A stretch of DNA of 64,000 nt. Source: JBCDKH01 sp964388485. GTDB taxonomy: Bacteria; Planctomycetota; Phycisphaerae; Tepidisphaerales; Tepidisphaeraceae. Positions 31,951 to 39,925 of this stretch are shown here, piece by piece. Under the pieces are notes generated by a model. The model was given only the letters and a program-made list of their open reading frames with translations. It did no database searches and was not told where the DNA came from. The position numbers were made by a program, and so were the translations under genes. The stretch spans positions 1 to 64,000 of the forward strand of contig CAYMAS010000006.1 in the NCBI GenBank assembly GCA_964388485.1. The letters run 5' to 3'. Position 1 is the stretch's first letter; every line of letters begins with the position of its first letter.

Positions 31951-32799
31951 CGACGCGGCCGCCTCTTCGGCTTCTGCGGGTTCCTCGGCGGATTCTTCCG
32001 GCTTTGGGATGACCGCATCGTCCGCGTTTCGAGGCGGCAGGCCGAAGGTGGCCTTGACCTTGGGCGGAGCATCGCCTTCGCCGGCGGCATTGTCGGAGGC
32101 CGATCGGGTGGGAAACAGGCTCTTCTTCGGACCCTTGGGAGCCTCATCAACTCGGGCCGGCGCTTCGGCGGGAACGTCGTTGATCGACTGACCCTTCGTG
32201 CCCACGGTGATCCGCTCGCCCTCCGGCGGCGGCTTGATCTTCTTGGGGTCCTTCTTGTCCGGCGCCAGCACCATGTTGCCGCGGCGGCCTTGCATGCGGA
32301 AGTCCTGCTCAACCTTGCTCACCATGAAAAGGTCGCGCTTGACGCCGTTGAGCAGGTCCTGGCCAATGTCCTGGTGGGCCATCTCGCGGCCGCGGTACTG
32401 GAGCGTGACTTGGACTTTGTAGCCTTCTTCGAGGAACTTGCGGGCCCGCTCGGTTTTGATGCCCAGGTCGTGCGGGTCGATCTTGGTCGTCTTGATCTTG
32501 ACTTCCTTGAGGCCCGTGTGCCGCTGCTGGGCACGCTGCTTGTCGCTCTTCTTCTGCTGTTCGTACTTCCACTTGCCGTAGTCGAGGATGCGGCAGACGG
32601 GCGGGCGGACGTTGGGGGCGATCTCGACGAGGTCGAGGCCGGCTTCCTGGGCCCGCTTGAGGGCCTGGTCCGTCGGGACGACGCCCTGGACTTCTCCGTC
32701 TTCATCGATGAGCCGGATCGGGCTGATGCGGATCTGGCGGTTGTGGCGGAAGAACGCGTCTTCGCGTGCGTTGTGGTTCCTCGGTCGGCGGCTTCTCAT
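31945..32799 (-). CDS. infC: Translation initiation factor IF-3 with long C-terminal extension
   Basis: The 284-residue protein has a full IF-3 core in its first 175 residues: NRQIRISPIRLIDEDGE, LDLVEIAPNVRPPVCRILDYGK, YEQQKK, the C-domain VKIKTTKIDPHDLGIKTERA and VTLQYRGREMAHQDIG. About 100 further residues, rich in Pro, Glu, Ala and Lys, have no equivalent in standard IF-3 (about 180 residues) and look disordered. The start is ATG 32799, not the rare AUU used for autoregulation in other bacteria. rpmI and rplT, the usual partners, are not adjacent. The stop overlaps modB by six bases. Confidence 0.93.
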   Translation of the reverse strand: MRSRRPRNHNAREDAFFRHNRQIRISPIRLIDEDGEVQGVVPTDQALKRAQEAGLDLVEIAPNVRPPVCRILDYGKWKYEQQKKSDKQRAQQRHTGLKEVKIKTTKIDPHDLGIKTERARKFLEEGYKVQVTLQYRGREMAHQDIGQDLLNGVKRDLFMVSKVEQDFRMQGRRGNMVLAPDKKDPKKIKPPPEGERITVGTKGQSINDVPAEAPARVDEAPKGPKKSLFPTRSASDNAAGEGDAPPKVKATFGLPPRNADDAVIPKPEESAEEPAEAEEAAASS

Positions 32800-32957
32800 A
32801 AAGTGGTGGGGGTCGGTGATGGACGTCGCGGGCCGTGGCTTTCGTCATTTCTCGGCCGGCGACGGTGGTGGCTGCTACGAGCCGTGACAGGGCGACGCGG
32901 GGGTCGTTCCTGCAGGGGATGATCCGACGCGGATCACCCGTGCGTGTGAATCTACCA

Positions 32958-32979
32958 CGTTTGGCTTCAAGGCCAAACG
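32958..32979 (-). terminator. Hairpin downstream of the DEAD-box gene
   Basis: CGTTTGGC and GCCAAACG form an eight-base stem with a six-base loop, about 40 bases beyond the helicase stop. The following bases are not T-rich, so termination is only suggested. Confidence 0.4.
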
Positions 32980-33018
32980 CTTCTCTTGACAGAGACTACG
33001 ACGCTGCATCGCTCATGC

Positions 33019-34395
33019 TCAGCGTCCGGCTTTGGCGACCTTGCGGGCCTTGCGGCTCGGCTTGGCGTTCTTGCCCGACGCAGCCGCGCGATTCGGCTTC
33101 TTCGGCCGCGCACTGGCAAGCGGGTGGCGACCACGATGCTTCGGCTTGGGACGACCCGTCGGACCATCCTCCGTCACAACGACTTCCGGCTGCTTGCGGC
33201 CACTCGGGCCACGCGGCCTCGTCGTCCGCTCGCTCTGACGACCGTCGGCAAACGGGTGGTCGCTCATCACGTCGATCTCGCGGCCGAGCAGCTTCTGAAT
33301 GTCGCGCAAATACGCCCGCTCCTCACCGTCGCAGAAGCTGAACGCGATCCCGCTGGCTCCGGCCCGACCGGTGCGGCCGATGCGGTGGACGTACGTCTCG
33401 GGCTCGTGCGTCAGGTCGTAATTGATGACGTGCGTGATGCCGTCGACATCGATGCCACGGGCGGCGACGTCGGTAGCGACAAGGATCGGCACCCGGCCCC
33501 GCTTGAAACCGTCCAGCGCCCGCTGCCGCTGGTTCTGGCTCTTGTTGCCGTGGATTGCGACGGCGGGAATGCCCCGCTGGTCGAGCTGCTTGACAACGCG
33601 GTCCGCCCCGTGCTTCGTCCGACTGAAGACGATGCCACAGTCGATGCCGTACCGATCCACCACATGGGCCAGCAGGTCCGGCTTGTCCATCTTCTTGACG
33701 AAGAGCACCGACTGATCGACCGTATCGACCGTCGCCTCCTTCTGCTTCACCTCGACGCGGACGGGCGAGTCCATCAGCTCCTTGACAAGCTTGGCAATCG
33801 TCGGCGGGATCGTGGCACTGAAGAGCAGCGTCTGCCGATCACGCCGCACCTTCTCGGCGATGCGACGGACGTCGGGAATGAAGCCCATGTCGAGCATGCG
33901 GTCCGCCTCGTCGAGGACGAACATCTCGACGTTCGACAGGTTGACATGACCTTGGCCCATGAGGTCCATGAGCCGGCCCGGCGTCGCGATGACGACATCA
34001 ACGCCGCTCCTGAGGTCCTTGACCTGTCGAAACTGGTTGACGCCGCCGAAGAGCAGCACGTGCCGGACGCCGGTCCCGCGGCCGTAGTCGCGAAGGCTGT
34101 CGGCGATCTGGATGGCCAGTTCACGCGTCGGGCAGAGCACGAGGCCACGGATGACGCGGTTGCCCTGCCGAGGCTGGTCTGACGAGCGGCCGAACTTCTG
34201 GAGCATCGGCAGCACGAAAGCCGCCGTCTTGCCGGTGCCGGTCGGGGCACTGGCGAGCACGTCGCGGCCCTCGAGGACCGGCGGGATCGCCATCGCCTGA
34301 ATCGGCGTGGCCGTCTCGTAGCCGAGCCGGTCGACGTTCTGGAGGAGCTGGTTGTGGAGGTCGAGGTCGCTGAAGCGAAGCGTCTTGTGATTCAA
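33019..34395 (-). CDS. DEAD-box RNA helicase (RhlE-like)
   Basis: The 458-residue ATP-dependent RNA helicase has the full motif set: Q motif (ATPIQAMAIP), motif I (APTGTGKT), Ia (PTRELAIQ), motif II (VLDEADRMLDMGF), motif III (FSATIPP), and motif VI (HRIGRTGRAG). The last 80 residues are strongly basic and Pro/Arg/Lys-rich (AKPSRKARKVAKAGR), as in RhlE- and CsdA-like helicases that bind rRNA. Such enzymes act in ribosome assembly or cold adaptation. It is preceded by a 208-base gap after the metalloprotease gene and is probably transcribed on its own. Confidence 0.93.
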   Translation of the reverse strand: MNHKTLRFSDLDLHNQLLQNVDRLGYETATPIQAMAIPPVLEGRDVLASAPTGTGKTAAFVLPMLQKFGRSSDQPRQGNRVIRGLVLCPTRELAIQIADSLRDYGRGTGVRHVLLFGGVNQFRQVKDLRSGVDVVIATPGRLMDLMGQGHVNLSNVEMFVLDEADRMLDMGFIPDVRRIAEKVRRDRQTLLFSATIPPTIAKLVKELMDSPVRVEVKQKEATVDTVDQSVLFVKKMDKPDLLAHVVDRYGIDCGIVFSRTKHGADRVVKQLDQRGIPAVAIHGNKSQNQRQRALDGFKRGRVPILVATDVAARGIDVDGITHVINYDLTHEPETYVHRIGRTGRAGASGIAFSFCDGEERAYLRDIQKLLGREIDVMSDHPFADGRQSERTTRPRGPSGRKQPEVVVTEDGPTGRPKPKHRGRHPLASARPKKPNRAAASGKNAKPSRKARKVAKAGR

Positions 34396-34603
34396 ATCGG
34401 GTCTGTCTGCTAAGGCGTCGGGGCGTGTCGCACGGCGTCGCCCGCCGCGGTGGCGGGTCTACAGGAGTCGATCGTGCAAAGTGACTGGCCCCGGCGGATC
34501 GGCTGCAAGTGGCAGCCGGTCGGAAGAGAACAGTCCGGCACGACAGGAATCGCGCCGGACCAGAGTAAGGCCGTCGTGAGGTGGTGTCGCGAGTCGATCC
34601 AAT

Positions 34604-36163
34604 TTAGCGGCGGCGACGCAGCAGCGTCAGGCCGCCCAGGGCGAGCAACGTCGCCGTCGTCGGCTCCGGCACGACGGCGGCGTACCAGGCGTCGAGCACG
34701 TCGGCGCCGGTGTCGGCACCGAAGTTGTTGCGGAGGATCGTAAAGTCGGCCAGGTCCACCATGCCGTTGCCGTCGAAGTCGCCGGTGGCAAACGTCGCAC
34801 CGGCTTCGAGGCCGAAGTTGTTCCGAAGAATCGTGAAGTCGGCGAGGTCGACATCACCGTCACCGTCGGCATCACCGGCCAGCAGGGCCCCGAGCAGTTC
34901 CGTGTCGGCGACGAGCGAGTAGAGCTGAAGCGTGTCGAACGCTCCACGAACCCGAGCGAAGTAGGTGCCAGCCTCGGGCAGAACGAAGTCGAGCAACGAT
35001 TCGGCGAGTCCGGCTCCGAAGTTGTTGATCGACGCGAGCAGCGTCGAGCCGTCGGTGCCGAAGAGGTCCAGACGCAAATCGTTGTCGTCCCTCGTGTCGA
35101 AGCTCGACTGGCTGCCGTTCTGCGGGCCCTGGTTGTAGATCGTGCCGAGCGGCGTCAGGACGAGATCGAGTTCCGCCTCGCCGGAGACGTCGAAGCTGAA
35201 GAAGTCGGTGTCGGAGCTGCCGTCGATGGACACGAAGTCGACTTCGTCCGGGCTGACCTGGGCGCCTGTATTACCGTCGAGGCCGACGGCGGCGGCGGCG
35301 TCGGAGATGTCGCCGAGGCTGGTGGCGGCGGCGACGGAGTCATTGCCGCCGTTCTTCTCGAGACGATCGCCGTAGCCGCGGTGCAGGGCGCGGATGTCGT
35401 CGAGCTGCGGGCCGTCGAAGGAGGTTTGGATGAACGGCTCCATGAGGAAGCCGGCGTTGTTGCTTTCAACGTGGCTCATGCCCAGGCCGTGGCCGTGCTC
35501 GTGCATGAGGACGTTGCGGAGTCGGATCGAGTCGCCACTGGTGTTCGAGTAGAAGCTGACGTCGCCCGTATCGATCCTCATGTCCCCGCCCGAAGTGGGG
35601 AAGAAGTTGCTGGCGAGGACGCCCGAATTGCCGTCGACGACGCTGCCGCCGATGCGGACATCCGCCCGAACGCCAAGCTGTCCGTTGAAGATGCTGTTGG
35701 ACAGGCTCGAGCCGTCGTCGTTGGCTTCGTACACGTACGAGAGGCCGCTGAGCTGGCCCCAACGGTCGAAGCTCTTCTCGAACGACTGGAACCACGGCCG
35801 CTGCGTCAGATCGCTCCCGCCGGGTCCGCTGCCGAGCCGGGTGTCGAGGAAGTTGATGAGGTCGCTCTGCGCTCCGTCGAACCAGTTGGAGCCGTCCTGG
35901 ACGAAGCCCCAGGTCAGGGTCATGGCGTCGCCGCGGTTGATGCCGTTGCCGTCGGTGGCGGTGCGGAACCAGGTCGTGTTCAAGATGAAGTCGTTCGGCC
36001 CGCCGGCCGTCCCCCCGCCGTCGCGGACGGCACCCGTGCCGTGCTCGCAGCCGACGTGGTGGATGTGCCCGCCCACGTCGTAGATCGCGGAGGCGGCCCC
36101 GGCGGCGGACAGCAGGCCCAGGGCCGGCACGACATACAAACGCGGATACATCTTGTAAAACAT
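34604..36163 (-). CDS. Secreted matrixin-like metalloprotease with dockerin-like repeats and PEP-CTERM signal
   Basis: The 519-residue protein starts at ATG 36163, preceded by a strong AGGGGG ribosome-binding site, and has a signal peptide (about residues 1-26, ending GAASA). The metzincin zinc site MHEHGHGLGMSH (HExxHxxGxxH) and a Met-turn (FLMEPF) mark a matrixin-type peptidase. A beta-sandwich region (about 290-410) resembles bacterial pre-peptidase C-terminal domains. Two EF-hand-like segments then follow, DADGDGDVDLADFTILRNNF and DFDGNGMVDLADFTILRNNF, which look like a type I dockerin doublet. The protein ends in VVPEPTTATLLALGG...LLRRRR, a PEP-CTERM sorting signal. It should be exported and surface-sorted by an exosortase encoded elsewhere. 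Confidence 0.88.
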   Translation of the reverse strand: MFYKMYPRLYVVPALGLLSAAGAASAIYDVGGHIHHVGCEHGTGAVRDGGGTAGGPNDFILNTTWFRTATDGNGINRGDAMTLTWGFVQDGSNWFDGAQSDLINFLDTRLGSGPGGSDLTQRPWFQSFEKSFDRWGQLSGLSYVYEANDDGSSLSNSIFNGQLGVRADVRIGGSVVDGNSGVLASNFFPTSGGDMRIDTGDVSFYSNTSGDSIRLRNVLMHEHGHGLGMSHVESNNAGFLMEPFIQTSFDGPQLDDIRALHRGYGDRLEKNGGNDSVAAATSLGDISDAAAAVGLDGNTGAQVSPDEVDFVSIDGSSDTDFFSFDVSGEAELDLVLTPLGTIYNQGPQNGSQSSFDTRDDNDLRLDLFGTDGSTLLASINNFGAGLAESLLDFVLPEAGTYFARVRGAFDTLQLYSLVADTELLGALLAGDADGDGDVDLADFTILRNNFGLEAGATFATGDFDGNGMVDLADFTILRNNFGADTGADVLDAWYAAVVPEPTTATLLALGGLTLLRRRR

Positions 36164-36225
36164 TACCCCCTGTTCGCCGCGGCAGCCAAAAGGTTCCATC
36201 AACGCTTAATATTCTGCCACCGGCC

Positions 36226-38004
36226 CTAGCGACGCCGCCGGCAGACGAGCAACCCGCCGACGATCGCGACGCCCAGCCCCGCCGGCTCCGGCACCGTCGC
36301 CCGCCACGCGTCCACCACCGCCCAATCCGCCGCCGACCCGCCGAAGTGGTTGCGGAGCAGGTTGAAGTCCGCCAGGTTCACGAGGCCGTCGCCATCGAAG
36401 TCGCCGGTGGTGAAGTACTGGAAGTCGCTGCCGAAGTTGTTGCGCAGGACGTTGAAGTCGGCGAGGTCGACGACGCCGTCGAGGGTCGCGTCGCCTGGGA
36501 GGAGGTCGTCGATCGAAGGCGGCGTCCAGACGGCGACGCCTTGGGATCCTTCGGCCGTCAGGAAATTGAACGCGACTTGGCCGTTTTCGTTGAAGGCGTC
36601 GGTGTTGGCACCGCTTCCAGACTGCCCATTCTCGCTGAGGACGAGCGTCAGTGTCTCGTCGTTGAGCAGGTCCCCGTCGCGGGCGACGGTGAGGAGGCCG
36701 AGCCGGTCATCGAAAAAGAACAACCCGACGTCATCAGCGTCGCCGCTTGCCGTCTGCTGCAGCTTTGCGGGGAAAACGACCTGTCCTGCATCGTTGATCG
36801 ACGCCTGCGGATCGAAGTCGATGCCGCTCTCGAAGAAGTTGCCGAAAACGCCGTTGCCGCCAGGGGCGGCTTGTCCGGTGCGAGCAATCTGCAGCACGCC
36901 GTCGTCGCCGGCCCGACCGATCGCGCCGAACGCGGAAGAACCCTCAGCCGACGCGAAGACGCTTTGCCCGGCATCGTTCCCCGCGAGTGCGATCGGTGCA
37001 CCGATCACGTCCAAGGTATTCGAGTAGCTGTCGCCTTGCCTCGCGATGACCGAAGTGCCGTTGGCATCAGCCCGCAGGATGACGCGGCTCAGGCTCATGG
37101 TGCCGGGCATATCAACGCCCGCCGTCGCGTAGAGGATGCCCAGATTATTCGAGATCAGCGGGCCGTCCTGTGGGACGTTAAAGAACTCGCGCCCAGGCGT
37201 GCCGTCCGGGGCGAGAGCGATGATCGTGTCGAAGCCGGTCGCGGTCTCTCGGAAGTACCCCGTGACGGCGCCGCTCGCTTCGGCTCGTGTTCCATAGAAA
37301 ATCGCCTCTCCAGACGCCGTGAGCGACGCGGAGGAGAGCTGCGTCCACGTCCCGCCGGTGGGCGTTGCTCCCAACCAGGTTGCCAGCGTCTTGGTGGGAG
37401 CCAGCCCATTGCCGCGGATGATGGAGAAAGCCGGCGGACCGCCGCCGAGGAACGGGGTCGCGGTGACAAGGCCGTTGTCGCTCAAGGTGGGCCGACGGAC
37501 CGGGCTGACCTGCGTCGACCCGGAAGTGAAGTCGGGAAACGGAAACGTCACCCTCACAATCGGCGCTGATGCCCCGGGGAGGACTTGGCCATCTTCAGCG
37601 ACCGTAGATAATGCTCCACCACGACCTAGATACAGGCCTTCCGCACCGCTATCGAGCTCGGCGAAGAAGGCGACGTCACCCGCATTATCCAGCGAGACGC
37701 CGAGAAGGCCGAACTCCTCGAAGCCGCTGCCACCGCCGGGCGATGCCTCGCCGTAGGAGGCGACGGTGCGGACGGTGCCATCCGCCTCGACAACGCGGAC
37801 ACCGCCAGACGCTTCTTCGAACGCGACCAACGCGACGTCGCCGTTGTCGTTCAGCGTCGCACGGGTCCACCACGTCAGGCCCGCGGCCTCGGGACTTGCC
37901 GCCCCGTCGCCGACGACGACCTTCGTCTCTGGAACGCCCGACGCGGCAGAGGTTGCAGGCCAGGCTGCCAAGCATGCGATGACGATCTTCGGGTTCATTC
38001 CCAC
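36226..38004 (-). CDS. Secreted repeat protein with dockerin-like doublet and PEP-CTERM signal
   Basis: The 592-residue protein has a signal peptide (about residues 1-22) and a long body of imperfect repeats of about 50-60 residues, each with a motif such as LNDNGDVALVAF, LDNAGDVAFFAEL, INDAGQVVFPAKL and FNENGQVAFNFL; this resembles the choice-of-anchor repeat proteins of planctomycetes. Near the C-terminus are two dockerin-like EF-hand segments (DGVVDLADFNVLRNNFG and DGDGLVNLADFNLLRNHFG) and then a PEP-CTERM signal (TVPEPAGLGVAIVGG ... RRRR). The start is GTG 38004 or ATG 37998. It lies 62 bases upstream of the metalloprotease gene on the same strand, so both may be co-transcribed. Its role is unknown; adhesion or matrix structure is likely. 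Confidence 0.8.
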   Translation of the reverse strand: MGMNPKIVIACLAAWPATSAASGVPETKVVVGDGAASPEAAGLTWWTRATLNDNGDVALVAFEEASGGVRVVEADGTVRTVASYGEASPGGGSGFEEFGLLGVSLDNAGDVAFFAELDSGAEGLYLGRGGALSTVAEDGQVLPGASAPIVRVTFPFPDFTSGSTQVSPVRRPTLSDNGLVTATPFLGGGPPAFSIIRGNGLAPTKTLATWLGATPTGGTWTQLSSASLTASGEAIFYGTRAEASGAVTGYFRETATGFDTIIALAPDGTPGREFFNVPQDGPLISNNLGILYATAGVDMPGTMSLSRVILRADANGTSVIARQGDSYSNTLDVIGAPIALAGNDAGQSVFASAEGSSAFGAIGRAGDDGVLQIARTGQAAPGGNGVFGNFFESGIDFDPQASINDAGQVVFPAKLQQTASGDADDVGLFFFDDRLGLLTVARDGDLLNDETLTLVLSENGQSGSGANTDAFNENGQVAFNFLTAEGSQGVAVWTPPSIDDLLPGDATLDGVVDLADFNVLRNNFGSDFQYFTTGDFDGDGLVNLADFNLLRNHFGGSAADWAVVDAWRATVPEPAGLGVAIVGGLLVCRRRR

Positions 38005-38149
38005 GCCATCAACCTACACCACCTGCTCATAGCGATGGGCAAAATCTGATAGCTGCTGTAAAGATGTCGCGGCTCATCCAACCAATGAGGCTGCAAATTC
38101 CGCAACACCTGCCCAACCCCAGGCGACCGAAGACTGCTAGAACTTTGCC

Positions 38150-38497
38150 GTGCGGCGGAGGCTACTTGAACGGCATCTGCGGGCTCACGATTGCACCCTG
38201 CACCACCATGGCGGGCGTCATGACGTCTGGATCCACCTGCCGACGCAGCGACAGGCTCCGGTGCCCCGCCACGACGAGGTGAAGCGGGGCACGGCCATCA
38301 ACGTTTGCAAGATGCTGGGCATCCCGCCGTCCCGTCCACCTCACGCTGACGCTTTGTGCAGCGACGCGTACTCCTTCTGCAATTTTCGCCTCGATGCCGC
38401 CAGCGCTTGCAGGGCGTCGCGAGCCATTTCGAAGGCTTCGGGGATCGTCTCCGCCTCCGTGACGAGGTCGGGGGGCATTCGCGAGGTCACGACATAG
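38150..38497 (+). CDS. hicA: HicA family toxin (mRNA interferase), convergent with hicB and read through into it
   Basis: The first 62 residues are a complete HicA-like double-stranded-RNA-binding fold: VRRRLLERHLRAHDC, then HHGGRHDVWIH with the catalytic histidine, VPRHDEVKRGTA and CKMLGIP at the usual end. HicA toxins cleave mRNA. Unlike normal HicA proteins, no stop follows LGIPP; the frame continues for about 50 residues to 38497, antisense to the hicB-like gene. The start is GTG 38150, the only start codon between the upstream stop and the conserved region. The usual hicA/hicB arrangement is co-directional, so this is a rearranged or decayed module. Confidence 0.7.
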   Translation: MRRRLLERHLRAHDCTLHHHGGRHDVWIHLPTQRQAPVPRHDEVKRGTAINVCKMLGIPPSRPPHADALCSDAYSFCNFRLDAASACRASRAISKASGIVSASVTRSGGIREVTT

Positions 38498-38574
38498 CCG
38501 CCCTCTTCGGCGGGCGTGAGCGTGAGGGCGAGCTTGCCGTCGGACACCTCGTAGGTCGTCTTGCGGGGCATCAT
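38341..38574 (-). CDS. hicB: HicB family antitoxin-like protein
   Basis: The 77-residue protein has the degraded RNase H-like fold of short HicB antitoxins: KTTYEVSDGKLALTLTPA, EEGGYVVTSRMPPDLVTEAE and IPEAFEMARDALQAL. Antitoxins of this type bind and block HicA and often repress their own operon; no extra DNA-binding domain is visible here. The gene lies 18 bases after the aminotransferase stop on the same strand, and its 3' end overlaps the convergent hicA frame by 157 bases. ATG 38574 and ATG 38571 are both possible starts. Confidence 0.75.
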   Translation of the reverse strand: MMPRKTTYEVSDGKLALTLTPAEEGGYVVTSRMPPDLVTEAETIPEAFEMARDALQALAASRRKLQKEYASLHKASA

Positions 38575-38592
38575 GACATGATAGATCGCCGC

Positions 38593-39873
38593 TCATACCA
38601 CCAGCGCACGCTGCAGATTCCGCATGGCCTGCCGAAGCCGTTGTTCGTTTTCGACTAAGGCAATCCGCACAAACTGCCGGCCCTGTTCGCCGAAGCCGCT
38701 GCCGGGGGCCAGGGCGACCTCGGCCTCGTCGAGCATGCGGATGGAGAAATCGATGTCGTCCTCGCCCGCTTTCAGGTGGCCATCGGCGATGCGGGCCCAG
38801 ACGAACATGCTCGCGCGGGGCTTTTCATAGGTCCAGCCGAGCTTGTCGAGGCCGCGGCAGACTTCGTCGCGTCGCACCTCATACTTCGCGGCCTGGTCGC
38901 CGGGTGTTCCCATGCACTCGCGCATCGCAATGACGCCGGCGATCTGGATCGGGTTGAAGCTGCCGTAGTCGTAGTAACCCTTGATCGTCTTGAGGGCGGC
39001 GACCATCTCGCGGTTGCCGCAGCAGAAGCCGACGCGCCAGCCGGCCATGTTGTAACTCTTGCTCATCGTCGTGAATTCCACGCCAATACGCTTGCCGCCA
39101 CGGGTGCTCAGAAAGCTCGGTGCCTTGTAGCTGTCGAAGCCGATGTCGCCGTAGGCAAAGTCGCTCAGGCACAGGACGCCGTACCGATTGCACAAGTCCG
39201 CCGCCGCCTGCATGAAGTCGGGGTCGACCGTCATCGCCGTCGGATTGTGCGGGTAGTTGAGGATGAGCAGCTTCGGCTTCGGGTAGAGGTCGCGAAGCGT
39301 CTTCTCGACGTTGTCGAGGAACGTCTGGTCGCTGCCGAGCGGCACGCGGATGACGTTTGCCCCTGCCATGGCCGGGCCGTAGAGGTGGATCGGGAACGCC
39401 GGGTCCGGCACGACGGCCGTATCACCGGGGCCGAGCAGCGCTAGACACAGGTGGCTGATGCCCTCTTTGGAGCCGATGGTGACGATGATTTCGTTCTCAG
39501 GATCGAGCGTGACGCCGTGGTTGCGCTCGTACTTCTTGGCGACCTCACGCTTGAGCCCGCCGATGCCTGCGGCGGCGGCTTGGTAGCGATGATTGCGCGG
39601 ATCACGGGCGGCTTCGGCGAGCTTGTCGACCACGGGCCCGGGGGTCGGATCGGTCGGATTCCCCATGCCGAGATCGATGATGTCGCGACCCTCCTGCCGC
39701 ATGCGAAGCTTGGCGGCGTTGATGCGACCGAAGAGGTACGGCGGCAACCGTTGCAGACGCGGGGCCACGTCCACGTTCACCGGTGCCGGCTCGGTCGGGC
39801 CGTCCCGCTCAGCCACGTCGTGCGGCGTTTGAACTTCTTCGTCGGTCAAGGCTTCGGCGACGGCTTGGCTCAC
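38593..39873 (-). CDS. PLP-dependent aminotransferase, AlaC-like
   Basis: The 426-residue fold-type I enzyme carries LPPYLFGRINAAKLRMR, DIIDLGMGNPTDPTP, ILNYPHNPTAMT, LSDFAYGDIGF, and TTMSKSYNMAGWRVGF, in which the lysine binds PLP. GMGNPTDPTP and the N-terminal LPPYxF segment are typical of the alanine/glutamate-pyruvate aminotransferase (AlaC) group. LL-diaminopimelate aminotransferase is a close alternative. The first 35 residues are acidic and not conserved, so a later start is possible. It is in a long run of minus-strand genes, 52 bases after the PpiC-type lipoprotein and 18 bases before hicB. Confidence 0.88.
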   Translation of the reverse strand: MSQAVAEALTDEEVQTPHDVAERDGPTEPAPVNVDVAPRLQRLPPYLFGRINAAKLRMRQEGRDIIDLGMGNPTDPTPGPVVDKLAEAARDPRNHRYQAAAAGIGGLKREVAKKYERNHGVTLDPENEIIVTIGSKEGISHLCLALLGPGDTAVVPDPAFPIHLYGPAMAGANVIRVPLGSDQTFLDNVEKTLRDLYPKPKLLILNYPHNPTAMTVDPDFMQAAADLCNRYGVLCLSDFAYGDIGFDSYKAPSFLSTRGGKRIGVEFTTMSKSYNMAGWRVGFCCGNREMVAALKTIKGYYDYGSFNPIQIAGVIAMRECMGTPGDQAAKYEVRRDEVCRGLDKLGWTYEKPRASMFVWARIADGHLKAGEDDIDFSIRMLDEAEVALAPGSGFGEQGRQFVRIALVENEQRLRQAMRNLQRALVV

Positions 39874-39925
39874 GCGAGGACGCTACGTCAGCTCGGCTGC
39901 GTCACGTCAGTTCGGCTGCGTCCCG

